From Paramyrothecium sp. XJ0827 (lineage: Eukaryota; Ascomycota; Sordariomycetes; Hypocreales; Stachybotryaceae), in the NCBI GenBank assembly GCA_020881915.1, contig JAJFPB010000009.1:3038001-3102000 (forward strand): a DNA stretch of 64,000 nt, read 5' to 3'. A program made the translations under genes and the position numbers. The notes under the pieces are model-generated. The model saw only the letters and a list, made by a program, of their open reading frames with translations, ran no database searches and was not told where the DNA came from. This document shows, piece by piece, positions 44,613 through 56,600 of the stretch. Position 1 is the stretch's first letter; the number at the start of each line of letters is the position of its first letter.

Positions 44613-45498
44613 GGCCAGCGCCGCCAAGCTTTTGCGGTGGTTAGCGCCAACAGCACAAGACTCGGGAGGAGCGGAAATAAGTACTCAGCACCGGCATGCC
44701 CTGGGAGTAGCATAATCAACCTGGTCTTTCTACTAGGGGGTCGATACGACGAAATCCAACGACAGGCAGCAGGGAAATCCCTGGCGCAGTGAAAGCTGCA
44801 GAAATTGGATGGGCTCAATTCTCCGGACCCCGCAACAAGACGCTTAAATTTTGCTGACACATTCTGACAAAGTACAGAGCATGATCCAGCCCAATGAACT
44901 CTCTTCACATTTTTAGTTTTCATCCTTTCATACTAGCAATTAAGCACGAGCTCTTACCTTAGTTAAACGCAAGTAGCATTACCTGTACTAGTCTCAAAAG
45001 GGTTTAGTCCGCCTCGGCACATTAAAGCCCGTAGGAGAGGGGACGACAGAGCAATAAATCAAGGCTCAACAATGGGTCAGCTGAGCTACAGGGGCATGGG
45101 TCAGTCAATATAAACCCACAGCATGGCGCAATAATGGAATCCTTTCCGGCCAACTGCTTTTCCAGCTCCCAGTCCTCATTGGCTTTTGCCCCATTGAACA
45201 CCACTTTTTATTTCCATCCCCGGCTCTTCCCCGCCCGCCCAACCCAACCAACATCTTTCAGAAGTCCGCCTCCTCTCCCTTTAAAAAATCGGAGGTCCTG
45301 TGTAGGCAACCCTTGGAGCAGTGTACCGCAATTGTAGGTGCCCACAACTCCGAGTTGGCATATTGCGTGGTCCGATATCCTCCGAATCTTAGGTTTCGCC
45401 TGCCACAGTTAGTACCACGTTCAGCTTTCCGTGGCTTGCTAAGATACGTCTTGGTCAACTGGTAGTACTTTTTGAGTACCTTCAGCAAACCATGCAAC
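44613..45498. promoter_or_regulatory. Divergent intergenic region, DUF427 / NACHT receptor
   Basis: These 886 bp lie between divergent start codons. I saw short open frames but no recognisable protein, RNA gene or repeat. Confidence 0.4.
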
Positions 45499-48400
45499 AT
45501 GGCACTCAAGCGACTTACACATGACGCGTACACCGTGGGGTGGATTTGTGCATTGCCGAAAGAGCAGACTGCGGCGATCGCGATGCTAGATGAATTACAT
45601 GCAAATCTCTCTATGCCACCTAATGATCAGAATACCTATACCCTTGGGCGTATTTATGGTCACAACGTTGTCATAGCGTGCCTGCCAAAGGGCAAGATTG
45701 GCCTCGTATCGGCGACAATAGTCGCTAGCAACATAGTCACCACGTTCCCATCGCTTCGGTTTGGCTTGATGGTTGGTATCGGTGGAGGAATCCCACCTAA
45801 AGTCCGCCTAGGCGATGTGGTCGTCAGTGTTCCCCAAGGACAATATCCTGGAGTTGTTCAGTGGGACATGGGCAAAGCGGGACAAGATAACAAGTTTGTG
45901 CGGACAGGAGCGCTGAACAATCCGCCAACTTTACTTCTCACCGCATTGACAAGGCTCGAGTCGAAACACGAATATGCTGGGTCCAGGATTCCGGAGCATC
46001 TGGAAGCCCTGGCAAATAAATATCCAAGACTGGCTGCTAAATACTTGCGTTCCGACTCCCTACAGGACTTGCTATTCCGCTCAAAGTGCAAGCATGAAAG
46101 CAAGGCCAGAAGAGGCCAGGGCGAAAGCACTAGCCTTAACACCGAGCAAGAAAACCAGGGTCAAGACTCCATGGAAGATGAAGAAGAGAGCTGCAGAAAC
46201 TGTGACACGTCACAGATTATCCATAGGAAGCCGCGCGAGATGAGGGTTCATTATGGAACCATAGCATCCGGCAACAAGGTCATCAAAGATGCCCTTTTCC
46301 GAGATAATCTAGTCCAAACTCTCGGCAATAGTGTTCTTTGTGTCGACATGGAAGCCGCTGGTTTGATGGACAACTTTCCTTGTCTCGTCATTCGGGGCGT
46401 TTCTGATTATGCCGATGCACACAAGAACAATGCGTGGCAAGAGCATGCTGCAGCAGTGGCGGCAGCATTGACCAAGGAATTGCTGGAATTGGTTGATCCA
46501 CAAGACGTGGAAGAGGAGGCAATTCTACGAGACATGTGCAACAAAAGTCCGAAACCCTAGCTCTGGTGTTTACTGGTTCTAATGTCAGGCTAGTTTCTTG
46601 TGCAACTGAGTCCATGGAAAGGACAGAGGCACGAATACGGCGTCTACAAGTTCTCGATTGGATTGCATCTGATGCATACGGGAGTCGACAGAGTGACACT
46701 TTGAGACGATGGCAACCCGAGACCGCCAACTGGTTTCTGTCGTCCAGGAAATTTCAAGATTGGTTGAACAACAGTAAAACGACGCTATACTGCCCGGGCA
46801 TACCCGGGGCAGGAAAGACTATAATCAGCGCTGTTGTTATCAATCACCTGCACCGGCAATTTCCTCAAGGCTCAAAAGTCGGTATTGCTTACATCTATTG
46901 CATGTATAACCAGCAGCATTCACAAACACTGGAGCGTATGCTTGCAAGCATACTTAGACAACTGGCTAGCGATCTGCCCGAACTTCCCCCAAAGTTGACT
47001 GAAGCTTATAGCTTTCACGGGGGGAAAGCAACACAACCACTTACGGGCGAGCTCTATGAGCTACTACGTCATGTAGTGACAGAGTATGAGAGAGTTTTTG
47101 TCATAGTTGACGCGCTAGACGAGTGCAGCACGGATAATGCAGTACGAAGGAGGTTCTTGGACCATCTTTTCCAGCTCCAATTGGGTTTCGAGGTAAACAT
47201 ACTCGCCACCTCCCGAATTCACGGGGAGATTGCGGAATGCTTTGCCACCAATGAAGCAATGACATTCCCTATCCACGCTCATGACGAGGATTTAAAACAA
47301 TTTCTTAAAGCACAGATCAGGTCCCATGATCTAGTGTGGTTAGATAATGATTTGCAACACAGAATCATTGCCGACATTGTCAAAGTTTCCGACGGAATGT
47401 AAGTTTCATTTTCACTGGTTCCCATCCGGCATTTATACTCATGATTGCCAAGGTTTCTGCTTGCGAAACTTCATATCGATGATATTGCCAGATTACCAAC
47501 GAAATGGGAAATCAAGCAGGCTCTGCGCAACCTCACAAAGCGTGTGGATGGCTTGTTTCCTAAGTATGAGCTTGCAATGCAGATAATTTCAAGTCAAGGA
47601 AAAGGTTATGGGGATCTTGCGAGGAGCTTGCTGACCTGGATTGTGCATGCTGCGAGAGAACTCAAACCGGTCGAGATTCAGCACGCACTTGCCACTGCAA
47701 TGAATCCTCAGACATTTGACGAAGACTGTGTACCGAGCGTCAAGTTACTCACGTCACTCTGTGCTGGCTTGGTGACCATTGATGAAGAGAGTAACTTGAT
47801 TCGTCTCAATCACTATACAGTTCACGAGTACTTTGATCAAACCAAGGAGAGGTGGTTCCCCAAGGCCCATGAGTCTTTGGCCACCACCTGTATCAACTAC
47901 CTTTCATTCCAGGACTGCTCGACAAACAAGTATCAAACTCTGCGAGAGATTGCAATGGTGTTGATAGGAAACCCTTTCTCTTTCTATGCCGCCGAAAACT
48001 GGGCGCATCATGCTTGTGCTGCTGGAGCAAGCAATATCGTAGGCGCTTCTCTCCTGAGACTAGCCGGGGCTCATGACTCTATCGAAAGGCTCCTTAATTT
48101 TCGTATTTACCAAGTTCGATTATGTTCACCGCCAATAAAACTAGACGAACTTCTAGAGAAAAGAATAACGGCAATGGAACTGGCGACAATGCGTGGCCTA
48201 GAAGTCATTGTGGAGTTATTGCGAAATGGTTGCAGTGCATCTATGCTCAGTAAGGCTGAACAGGACGGGTCGCATTTGGCTTCTCGCAGACACCGTATGG
48301 GTCAGGAAGCAGCTGTGGTTGACAAAAAGGCAATTAATCGACAAGCACTGCTTAACGTCCATACCAACGGCGACACGATCTCCAATCTATTGACAAAATC

Positions 48401-49085
48401 TGGAGAAATCGACATCGCGCGTTCTGGGCATACAATACTGGATTGCGGCACAACAAATAAAAATATCGCAGCTGACACATTTCCTAACTCTAAGGAGAAT
48501 CGCACTGATCCTCAACAACGCGACGACGCAGCCGGTTTTCAATATGATTGCATTTCGAGGCTAGATCATGGTCTGCAAATCGATACCCCGGTCGACAAAT
48601 TCAACCCTCGCCGGCTGTTAATATGGACGAATCATCTTGAGCGAGTCCAGAATGAATCCTATAGTCCCGGCTGGAAGGAGTTCCAAAGAGCTTGGGAAAG
48701 ATATAATCAACGTGCTCGAAGAAAAGGAATAATTTATGTTGCGGCTAGTGGGATGTATGCCCGAACGGATCCCAATGATCCACGTCAACTGTTGCAATTT
48801 GGCATTACAGTTTCTGATTTCGAGACACGCATGAAATCCTCCAGAAGGTGCTCCCAGTATAAGAACCTTTCTTTGATCAAAATTGCCCCTTCCTGTAACT
48901 TATGGCTAGTTGATCGATTGTTATGGGTGACTTTTGCGGAAGCAAGAGTGAGATTTAAGTGTTTTTGCTGCAATAGTTATCATAGATCTTTCATTTTAAG
49001 TATACAAGAGGAAGTTATACAGATGGTTGAAATTTGGAGGCAAGTAGTTGAGTTAGATGGAAGAGTCTGTAAAACCTTATCTTAA
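45499..49085 (+). CDS. NLR-type receptor: PNP_UDP - NACHT - short ankyrin-like - GIY-YIG (T5orf172/DUF1766)-like
   Basis: Three exons, 45499..46535, 46589..47398 and 47453..49085, give 1159 residues. Residues 1-340 form a purine nucleoside phosphorylase-like effector (GWICALPKEQTAA, LMVGIGGGIPPKVRLGDVVVS, VLCVDMEAAGLMD, VIRGVSDYAD). A NACHT domain follows with P-loop GIPGAGKT at 416-423 and Walker B VFVIVDALDEC, then a winged-helix region near 700-740 (LNHYTVHEYFD). One ankyrin-like unit remains (AMELATMRGLEVIVELLRNG). Residues from about 1041 resemble the T5orf172/DUF1766 branch of GIY-YIG nucleases: GIIYV, LLQFGIT, FETRM, VDRLLW, RFKCFCCNSYHRSFI, VIQMVEIWRQV. The NACHT-to-end part is one uninterrupted frame. 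The first intron has an unusual GTGCAA donor and needs checking. Fungal NLRs sense non-self and trigger cell death. Confidence 0.83.
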
Positions 49086-50422
49086 GTATAAGTAAAGTAT
49101 TCTTGTTTTAAATAGAATTTAATAATATGATTCTAAGTTATCTTAAATTAAATATCTATCTAAATTATACCAGTAGAGGTAGATTTCTAAGTATAAGTAA
49201 TAAAGTTAAAGGATGAGAATTTAAAGAGACAAGATTTTAAAAATAATCTTTTAAAAAAAACCTTCTTCTTTAATATTATAATTACTACTATTACTACTTT
49301 ACCCATCTAGATTCTAAAGAGCAACCTGACGCCGTATCTTGCTCAGGGAGGGTGGAGGACAGGGGCTGCCCAAAACTCCTCAAAGATCTTGTGACGACAT
49401 TTTTCAAGAAATACTTGAAAAGCCAGTTGTTTCTTTGATTAGAACATCAGCCAGTATAAGTCTCACTTGAACTGGTTACCAGCTGTAATGGTATTATCGA
49501 AATGAGATGAAGTGTGTGGAGGAAAGCATGAAATGCACAGCGAATTATGGGCTTGTAGATATCCGTGGTGATATTCGTCTCCGCCTAGCAAACAAAGGGT
49601 AATCCGTGCGGCTGAAATGCAGCTCCTCATGTAGGGTGAAGTTATAAGGGGTAAAACGATATGGCCAGTAAAGCTTTACGAAATACGGGCTAGGTGGGGT
49701 TAAGAGTAGCGAGGGGCAGGCCAGGAGGTCTTCCACGCCGGATACATTGCTCGAAAGGTTACACTGGGGGCGGAATTGCTCAGCTCAGGAGGCTGAAACA
49801 AGGTGTGCGAAACACGGACAACCTCATTGGGGGTTTCCGTTTGATCTGCAACATACCCTTGCCTTGGCATTTTGAACTTTCTATTAGGCTTTCTTTGCAC
49901 CTATGTCAGCTAGGGAAATGGGCTGCTGTGGCCGCAGCAATTAATGCAAGGACAGGCAGAACCTCGTGCAGAATGTGCAAAGTGGCTGCACTGCGTGCTC
50001 AACATGGCGGCAGAACGGGACGCCGGAGTCGGACCAATAGTTAAGGTGTGCCATAGTGTCAGACAAGCAATGGCTGCGATCTAAGGCTGAATGATGTGCG
50101 TTGCTTCTATTTTGAGCAGCTTCTCAAGGCTGTGCCTGCAGACTCCTATCCCTCGTAGGGACTCACCGTACAGTCTTGTCCAGCATGCCAGCCTCGTGGT
50201 ACATTCTTATATGGAACCCAATCCATTTGGTGTTTCGGAGCGAGCGACAATCACAACTATTCTCTTCACTAACCTTGCTCTTCCCCATTTGCCTAACTAT
50301 GCAGTCCTGCATTAGGGTCAACCTCACTAATTTGTTTTCTACTTCTCTAGCATCACCAACTCTATACAATCACTTTTACCATATTCCCAAGACCAAGCTG
50401 GCTGGTTTCAGTAATTCTCGCG
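49086..50422. other. Intergenic region, AT-rich at its left end
   Basis: Positions 49086-49310 are extremely AT-rich, as is the end of the preceding gene, and may be repeat-derived DNA altered by RIP. The remainder has several short open frames on both strands, none recognisable. Confidence 0.45.
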
Positions 50423-52248
50423 TTGGATTTCTTCGGGGTCTATAGCGCTGTGCTACCGGTGATACGCAATGTTGAATTCGTCTCAGGTCACGAACTCCCC
50501 AGAGCCACCGAGCCTGCACCAATGGTCCTTGTACCCTACAAACCAAAGAAAGAGGGGCCCGTCCTCGCGCCTATGCCCAACCCAAACGATGCGTTGTTAC
50601 AAACTAGCGAGACCCTATATTGGTACTTTGATAGTATGCCTCCAAGAGTTGATTGTGTAGTGTGGCAGCGTGTTAATCTCGATTTAAGGTCATTATGCAT
50701 CGGTAACCTTCACAAATGTGAAGGAGACACAAAAGATCGTGAGAGGAGATAAGTGGGATGATTTGACTGCGTCGCTTCAGTGCCCATCTCTATCCGATAT
50801 CACAGTAATTTTCAACGATGATGTTGAGATCGAAGAAGTGTATGCCGAGCTCGGATGGGTCAACGAAGAAGATGAAAATAGCTTCATATTCATTGCCGAC
50901 GGCGATTGTGGTGGTGAGGATGGTAGGCAGCCATATGTCATCAAGAATATCGATGACAGCGACGCAACTGGCTAGGTCACGCTCAAGGGTGAAGCAGCAG
51001 AATGGGACTCCCTTGAAGTCGACATAGAGTTCCACGTCTCCAACGAACCATTCGGAGTTTTCCAAGATGACTCGGATGAAAGGGTTGCAAGGCGGAAATC
51101 TGGTTACCTGGATATCAGCAAAGATATTTCTGAAGCTTCATTGGCAAGCGACGTGATCAACGGCGTCAACCTAGCGGTAATCTGCGCCGACTGCAAATTG
51201 ACCGGAGGAGTCAACTGGGACCTTTCATTCAACGCAGCTTTCGGCAGTGATTTTGGTTTCAACGGTCATCTGAGTACAGCCAACGGCTTCGGGGCCCGAT
51301 TTGCCTTGGCTATCAAAGTATCTGGCAATCTCACCAGTGAGGTGCAACTCTTTGACAGGCAATCGCTCGCTTACCCGCTCACACCCCTCAGCCTCGGCCG
51401 TCTCGCCAAGCTGACTCCCCAGGTCACGCTCAACAGCAAAGCATCACTCAGCGCCGTAAAGGGTGAAATAGAGGCTAAAGTCGGCGTTGCAATGATTATC
51501 CCTGACGGCACAACTTTTACGTATCGGTGAAGTATCCGATGCTATCAATCCTCAGTTTGATATGATCGGACCTGAACTCGATGCCAGGGTGACCATTGCT
51601 GCACTGTTCACGCCCCTGGTGACGTTGGACTTCAGCGCTTCAATCCTCGGCAAAGGCTTAACAGTTGGGTTAGGTCTCGAAGCTCCGAAAGTTGAAGCCA
51701 GTTTCGCCGCCGAGACAAGCACGGAGCCTAATGGGATTTGCAAGAACCCGAATACAGTATTTAGTCTTTCGGGAGTTGTTGGAGTTACTGCGGCACTCAA
51801 CTTCTTCTACGGCGAAGGCGAACCCAAAGACATGCCGAACAAGATCGCACTCACGAGCCCCCGTTTCGAGATTTGGAAGGGTTGTCTGTTTGAGGCAGAG
51901 CTTCCAGAGGACTCTATTGAGCTGCTAGCGGAGAGTCTAGCCGAGATTCCTGTGGAAATCCCTGTCGAAACGCCCATCGAGACACTCATCGAGACACTCA
52001 TTGAGACACCCATTGAGACACCCATTGAGACACCCATTGAGATTCCTGTCGAGGCACCCGTCGAAATACCAAATGAGACTCCTGTTGAGAGCTCAATCGT
52101 CAGTACACCAATCATAGAGACGCCTATCTTCGAACCAATTACCTCTGGAAACGGTTCTCGTTCCAGCACGCCAACTCCCAAGCCAACTCCTGCCCCATCA
52201 CCGCAGATTGCAAAAAGGCTTGCGCGAAAGATGCCTTGGAGAATATGA
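50423..52248 (+). pseudogene. Cell-surface protein pseudogene (DUF7029/DUF7223-like) with PIET repeats
   Basis: The fragments read as one large fungal surface protein. The first part has MPPRVDCVVW, TNVKETQKIVRGDKWDDLTASLQC and DDVEIEEVYAELGWV; the second has YLDISKDISEASLASDVING and CADCKLTGGVNWDLSFNA; the third has GLGLEAPKVEASFAAET. The order resembles proteins with DUF7029 followed by a DUF7223-type region, an assignment made from memory of the pattern. It is interrupted by a frame change near 50700, an in-frame TAG at 50973-50975 and a frame change near 51530. A Pro/Thr/Ser-rich tail ends at 52248. At least three breaks point to a pseudogene. Confidence 0.7.
51950..52090 (+). repeat. Tandem 12 bp coding repeats (Pro-Ile-Glu-Thr)
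   Basis: About a dozen imperfect copies of ATTGAGACACCC encode a PIET / PVEI / LIET series within the pseudogene. The period is a multiple of three, so it lengthens without frame change. Such spacers are common near the ends of wall proteins. Confidence 0.9.
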
Positions 52249-53688
52249 TTATATAATACCTATAAGGGTATATACTGGCGTAGAGTAGCTTTTTATTACT
52301 ACGTGCGTTTATGAAGTCAGACCTCGTTGCCCGAGCCAAGTCAACGAGATTAATTATACAATATAATTTCGTCGCCTATTTTATTTTATTTATCTTTACT
52401 TTTTATTTAGCACCCTTCTCTCCCCACTTATCAATCTCAACTACTAGCTTCTAATATCACCCTTAGTCTGCCTTTATGAATGCATCGTTTCGTCCTTGGC
52501 ATGAACCGGGAGAGTACTCATATAGAGCAGTGTGGGCATACTTGTGTTGGACTTCCACCAGGATGAATTCTATGCGCCGGATAGCCATCTAACTTTCCCC
52601 GCATAAGTTCATTTATATGAATTGCATCTTTAGTTTTTTAAACAGTAGTCATCAGATTCTGCAATCAATGATGCTTACAACCGACCATTGTGTAAATGCG
52701 CATTTGGATTGGATTTGCCAACGTAGCACCATAATAAACGATTGTTTTGGAACGCATTGGTTCGTGATGATTGAATGAGACCTTGTGTAATCACTTGTTC
52801 GAAACTAGCCTTGAATCTCGCTCAAAATAGATAGAGCATTCCTGGCTGCCTTGTTTTTCAAGAGCGCAAATCCCCTAATTACATACACAGTTCAACCACA
52901 GCACATGGCTCTAGGGTAGCCAGAGTAGGGGAATTCCTTTCAGCACACACTCGACATGTTACAGTGAGGCTCAGGTCCTGCGTCTGCCAACTTGTGAACC
53001 TGAACGCTTTCAATCGGTCGGTTGTAGACCTGTCATGTAAAAGACTCCTAAAACCGGGCAAAAGACGTAAGCCACCGGCAGCTTGGTTGTCTTGTCTCGG
53101 TACAGCGTAGTCTGCAAAGCGGCGCAGAGTCTGGAACCCTCGCCGATGGTATTGCTGCTTGAGGGCTTGCTGCCTTCGAAAGCTCCAAGAATTTTGATCG
53201 AAATCTTGCAGACTTCCATAAGATGTGAGCCCAAAAATTCTTACATTGGGCAAGAGAGGTACTCTGTGAGGCGGCTGTCGACGCCGAGCTGAGGCCGTAC
53301 GATGCACAAGAATGCATCGTGGTTGCACCTATTTCTGACTCCTCGGAAATCCCATTTTCCACACCCATGCTATGTCTGTGGCATTGAATTTTGTTCACCT
53401 GGATGATTGGTGAATGAAATGTGGTGCAGGCGGAAGCGTAGGTGCAGCTGACACCGTGTGAGGCTCAAGTCTCTTTTTGTGAGTTGTCCGCCAGCTCGCA
53501 TCCTGGGGGGCCGTATTGAATACGAAGTAAGACCGCAGCCTGATCATGGCCAGCGACCCGGTGCGGGGTAAAATTGAACCCGATTTTGGTGATCACAAAG
53601 CAGACAGATGCCACTTTTTTGGAAAATATTTCCAAACGTGCCCGGACTAATTCTCCTCATTCGTCAACTGATAGTGTTGGTCGTCAAT
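52249..53688. other. Intergenic region, no recognised gene
   Basis: The left part is AT-rich. Overlapping minus-strand frames occur at 52879..53398 but in three conflicting phases and with no family I recognise. The right end should contain the promoter of the NB-ARC receptor gene. Confidence 0.4.
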
Positions 53689-56600
53689 ATGTCACAGGTC
53701 CATCGCACAGGACTCACTGAGCTGTATTCTGGAGTTAGTGTGGAGGGACAATCGCCAAAAGTCAAGTTCGTGACGTCTTGAGCAAGGGCCAATAGTTGGC
53801 TAATAGGACTAGTATCGTCTTCGTACACGGCCTCGGAGGGCACCCCCAGAAGACATGGAGCGCAAAACATGATTTTGCAGACCGAGTCTCGCTAGATCGA
53901 AGATCATCAGCAGATTCAACGTCGACCGGGAGGAAAGGCTCGCTTTTCAATAAGTTTCTAAAACGAACCAAGACTGGAGCTCCATTAGGGTTGGAGCGAG
54001 TTGACTCCGCTGCCTGCTCTACCTTCTCCGTCGAACGGCCGCCGGAGAGCATCTCCCCGCGGGAATCAATTATTGACCCCTTAAGCGCCGAGTCAGAAGC
54101 CTTGTGGAGCCCCCCGACAAAGTCTTTGGCGGAGGAGAAGGTGTTTTGGCCGCGAGATCTTTTGCCCGCTGACTTTCCAGATGCAAGAATATCGACTTTC
54201 GGTTACGACGCCAACTTGACCGGCTCGTCATCTACGAGCGCCAGGACAAGGTTAAATATTACTCAATATGCCCATGAACTGCTGATCACTTTGGACCGAG
54301 AGCTTGACAATGCCGTCAGTATTTCGTAACGGTAATAGACGGACCATACTTATTATATATAGACGCCGATCATTCTTTGCGCACATAGCTTAGGTGGTGT
54401 TGTCGTGAAAAAGGTCGGTTTTGTTACGTTTGCGGCACGAGTGACGCTGATGCGTACAGGCCCTCTGGGAATCTAAATCAAACGTAAATCCAAAACTCCA
54501 GAAACTTTCCAGCCTTACAAAGGTCGTTATGTTTTTCGGCACTCCTCATCGTGGGTCCAGTGTGGCTGGCTGGGGAGACATTTGTACAAAAATTGCTTCG
54601 ATGGTACATCTCGACTTGGCGCAGCACCTGGTGTCCTCTCTGAGGTTGGACTCTGAGATCCTGGACATTATCCAGTCAGACTTCATGAAGCTGATCAATG
54701 CCGGGACGTTTTACGTTCACTCATTCCAGGAAGGACAACCGACTAATAGCGCGCTCGGCAAGGTACGTTCGAAGCATTGGTCGGTTTTGAATGGCGAACT
54801 ATTGGTCTAATATGGCGTCATGGCAGATCGTGGATGATCACTCGTCAAGGCTGGACGACCGGCCGACGCTGAAGCACGAGGTTATCGACGCTCACCATCG
54901 AAACATGGTTAAGTTTAGCACAGCGCAGGATGCCGGGTACAGAAAGGTCGTCGCTGCCCTCAGAGACTACAAGAATGACCTTACCCACAAGGCGGACGCC
55001 GAAAGAATATGTAAGTGATGCTCCGACTGCGAATCTTCCACCAAAATCGCGAAGCGTCGATTGACGCTAGTAGCAATTGCAAGCACCTTTTCCGCAATGC
55101 AGTTTCCGACTCGCACGTACTTCAATGTGCCGTACGAAAGGAACGAAAGTTTTGTTGGTAGAGAAGACTATATTCAGGCAATTGATAAACTATTCTCCGG
55201 TCCAAAACATACGCCGTTCGCCGCACTTCATGGTCTTGGCGGGATCGGGTGAGTAGCTTAGACCATACATAATAGTTTGGCTTGGAAGGCTAATTTATGT
55301 ATAGCAAAACCCAGGTGGCGATCGAGCTGGCTCACCGATGGAAGCAGTTTTCCCAGCACCACTCCATCTTCTGGGTCCACGCCACAACCACCGACAAGTT
55401 TGATGAGAGCCTACAACACTTCCTAGACAAGTTGGGCATTCCACACTCTGCAGAGACCAACGTGCGCAATACTGTTGAGGGCTGGCTCCGGAACAGAAGC
55501 AATGGCCACTGGCTCTTACTTGTGGACAATGTTGATAAGACAGATGTGCTGGACGAGAACAAAGGAGAAGGAAATTTTAAACTGGTGTCATGCATTCCGA
55601 AGGTCGAGCATGGCCATGTCCTGTTTACCAGCCGCTACAAACACGTCGCAATGAAGCTCGCCGACGATCTCATCCGAATCGACCAAATGTCCGAAGTCGA
55701 GGCCATGGATTTGCTCAAAACATGCCTCCGCGAACGACATGAGGAGGAAGAAGCCGACGCCCAGAAACTGCTGGAAGAGCTCAGCTACATTCCCCTTGCC
55801 ATAGCACAAGCCGCAGCGTATATTCGAGAAAATGAAAATACGATTGCGGACTACCTGGAACTATACGCAGAATCGGAAGAAAACCGCGTTGAACTGCTCG
55901 GAGAATCGGAAGAGAAACGCATAGAACTGTTTGAGCAAAGTATCGGTGAGTTGGCAATAGCTGACCCGGAAACCCCGAAGACAGTTCTGACGACTTGCTG
56001 GATGTCATTCGGCCGATTGATGAGTGACGGCGGTGCAGGACCACTTGCGACCGATCTTCTGGCCATCATGAGCTTCCTCGACCGTCAAGGAATCCCTCTA
56101 TTTCTGCTTCGAAATTTCCGGCCCAAGGCGGGCAGTCTGAAGTTGAACAAAGCGCTGGGAATGTTGAAAGCATATTCGTTGATCCTCGAAAATACTAAGA
56201 CAAAGGAATTTTCCATGCATCGCCTTGTCCAGCTATCAATGCGGAAATGGCTGGAGCAGAACAATCAAGCTCAGAAGTATGCCGAGGAGGCGCTAACACT
56301 CCTTTCCGAAAACTTTCCCAATGGATCTTTCCAGACCTGGGACATATGCAAGGCCTTGATTGTCCACGCTGACACCGTTCTGGAGTTCACTTTCTGTTCC
56401 CCAAATCGCTCTGGCCGCGCGAAGTTGCTTCAAAATGCCGCCAACTTTCAGAATGGAAGAGGCCAATACGCTGCAGCCGAAATCAAGTATGCGGAAGTGG
56501 TCAAACTACAGACAGAATTGATGGGAGCAGACAATACAGTAACGCTTCACGCCATGGACGACCTGGCCCGGGTCATGAGGAACCAGGCCAAGTATAAGTC

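Noticed and set aside
52879..53398. Overlapping minus-strand frames of 74 to 149 codons
   Set aside because: Three conflicting phases, no start context and no recognisable family; treated as non-coding.
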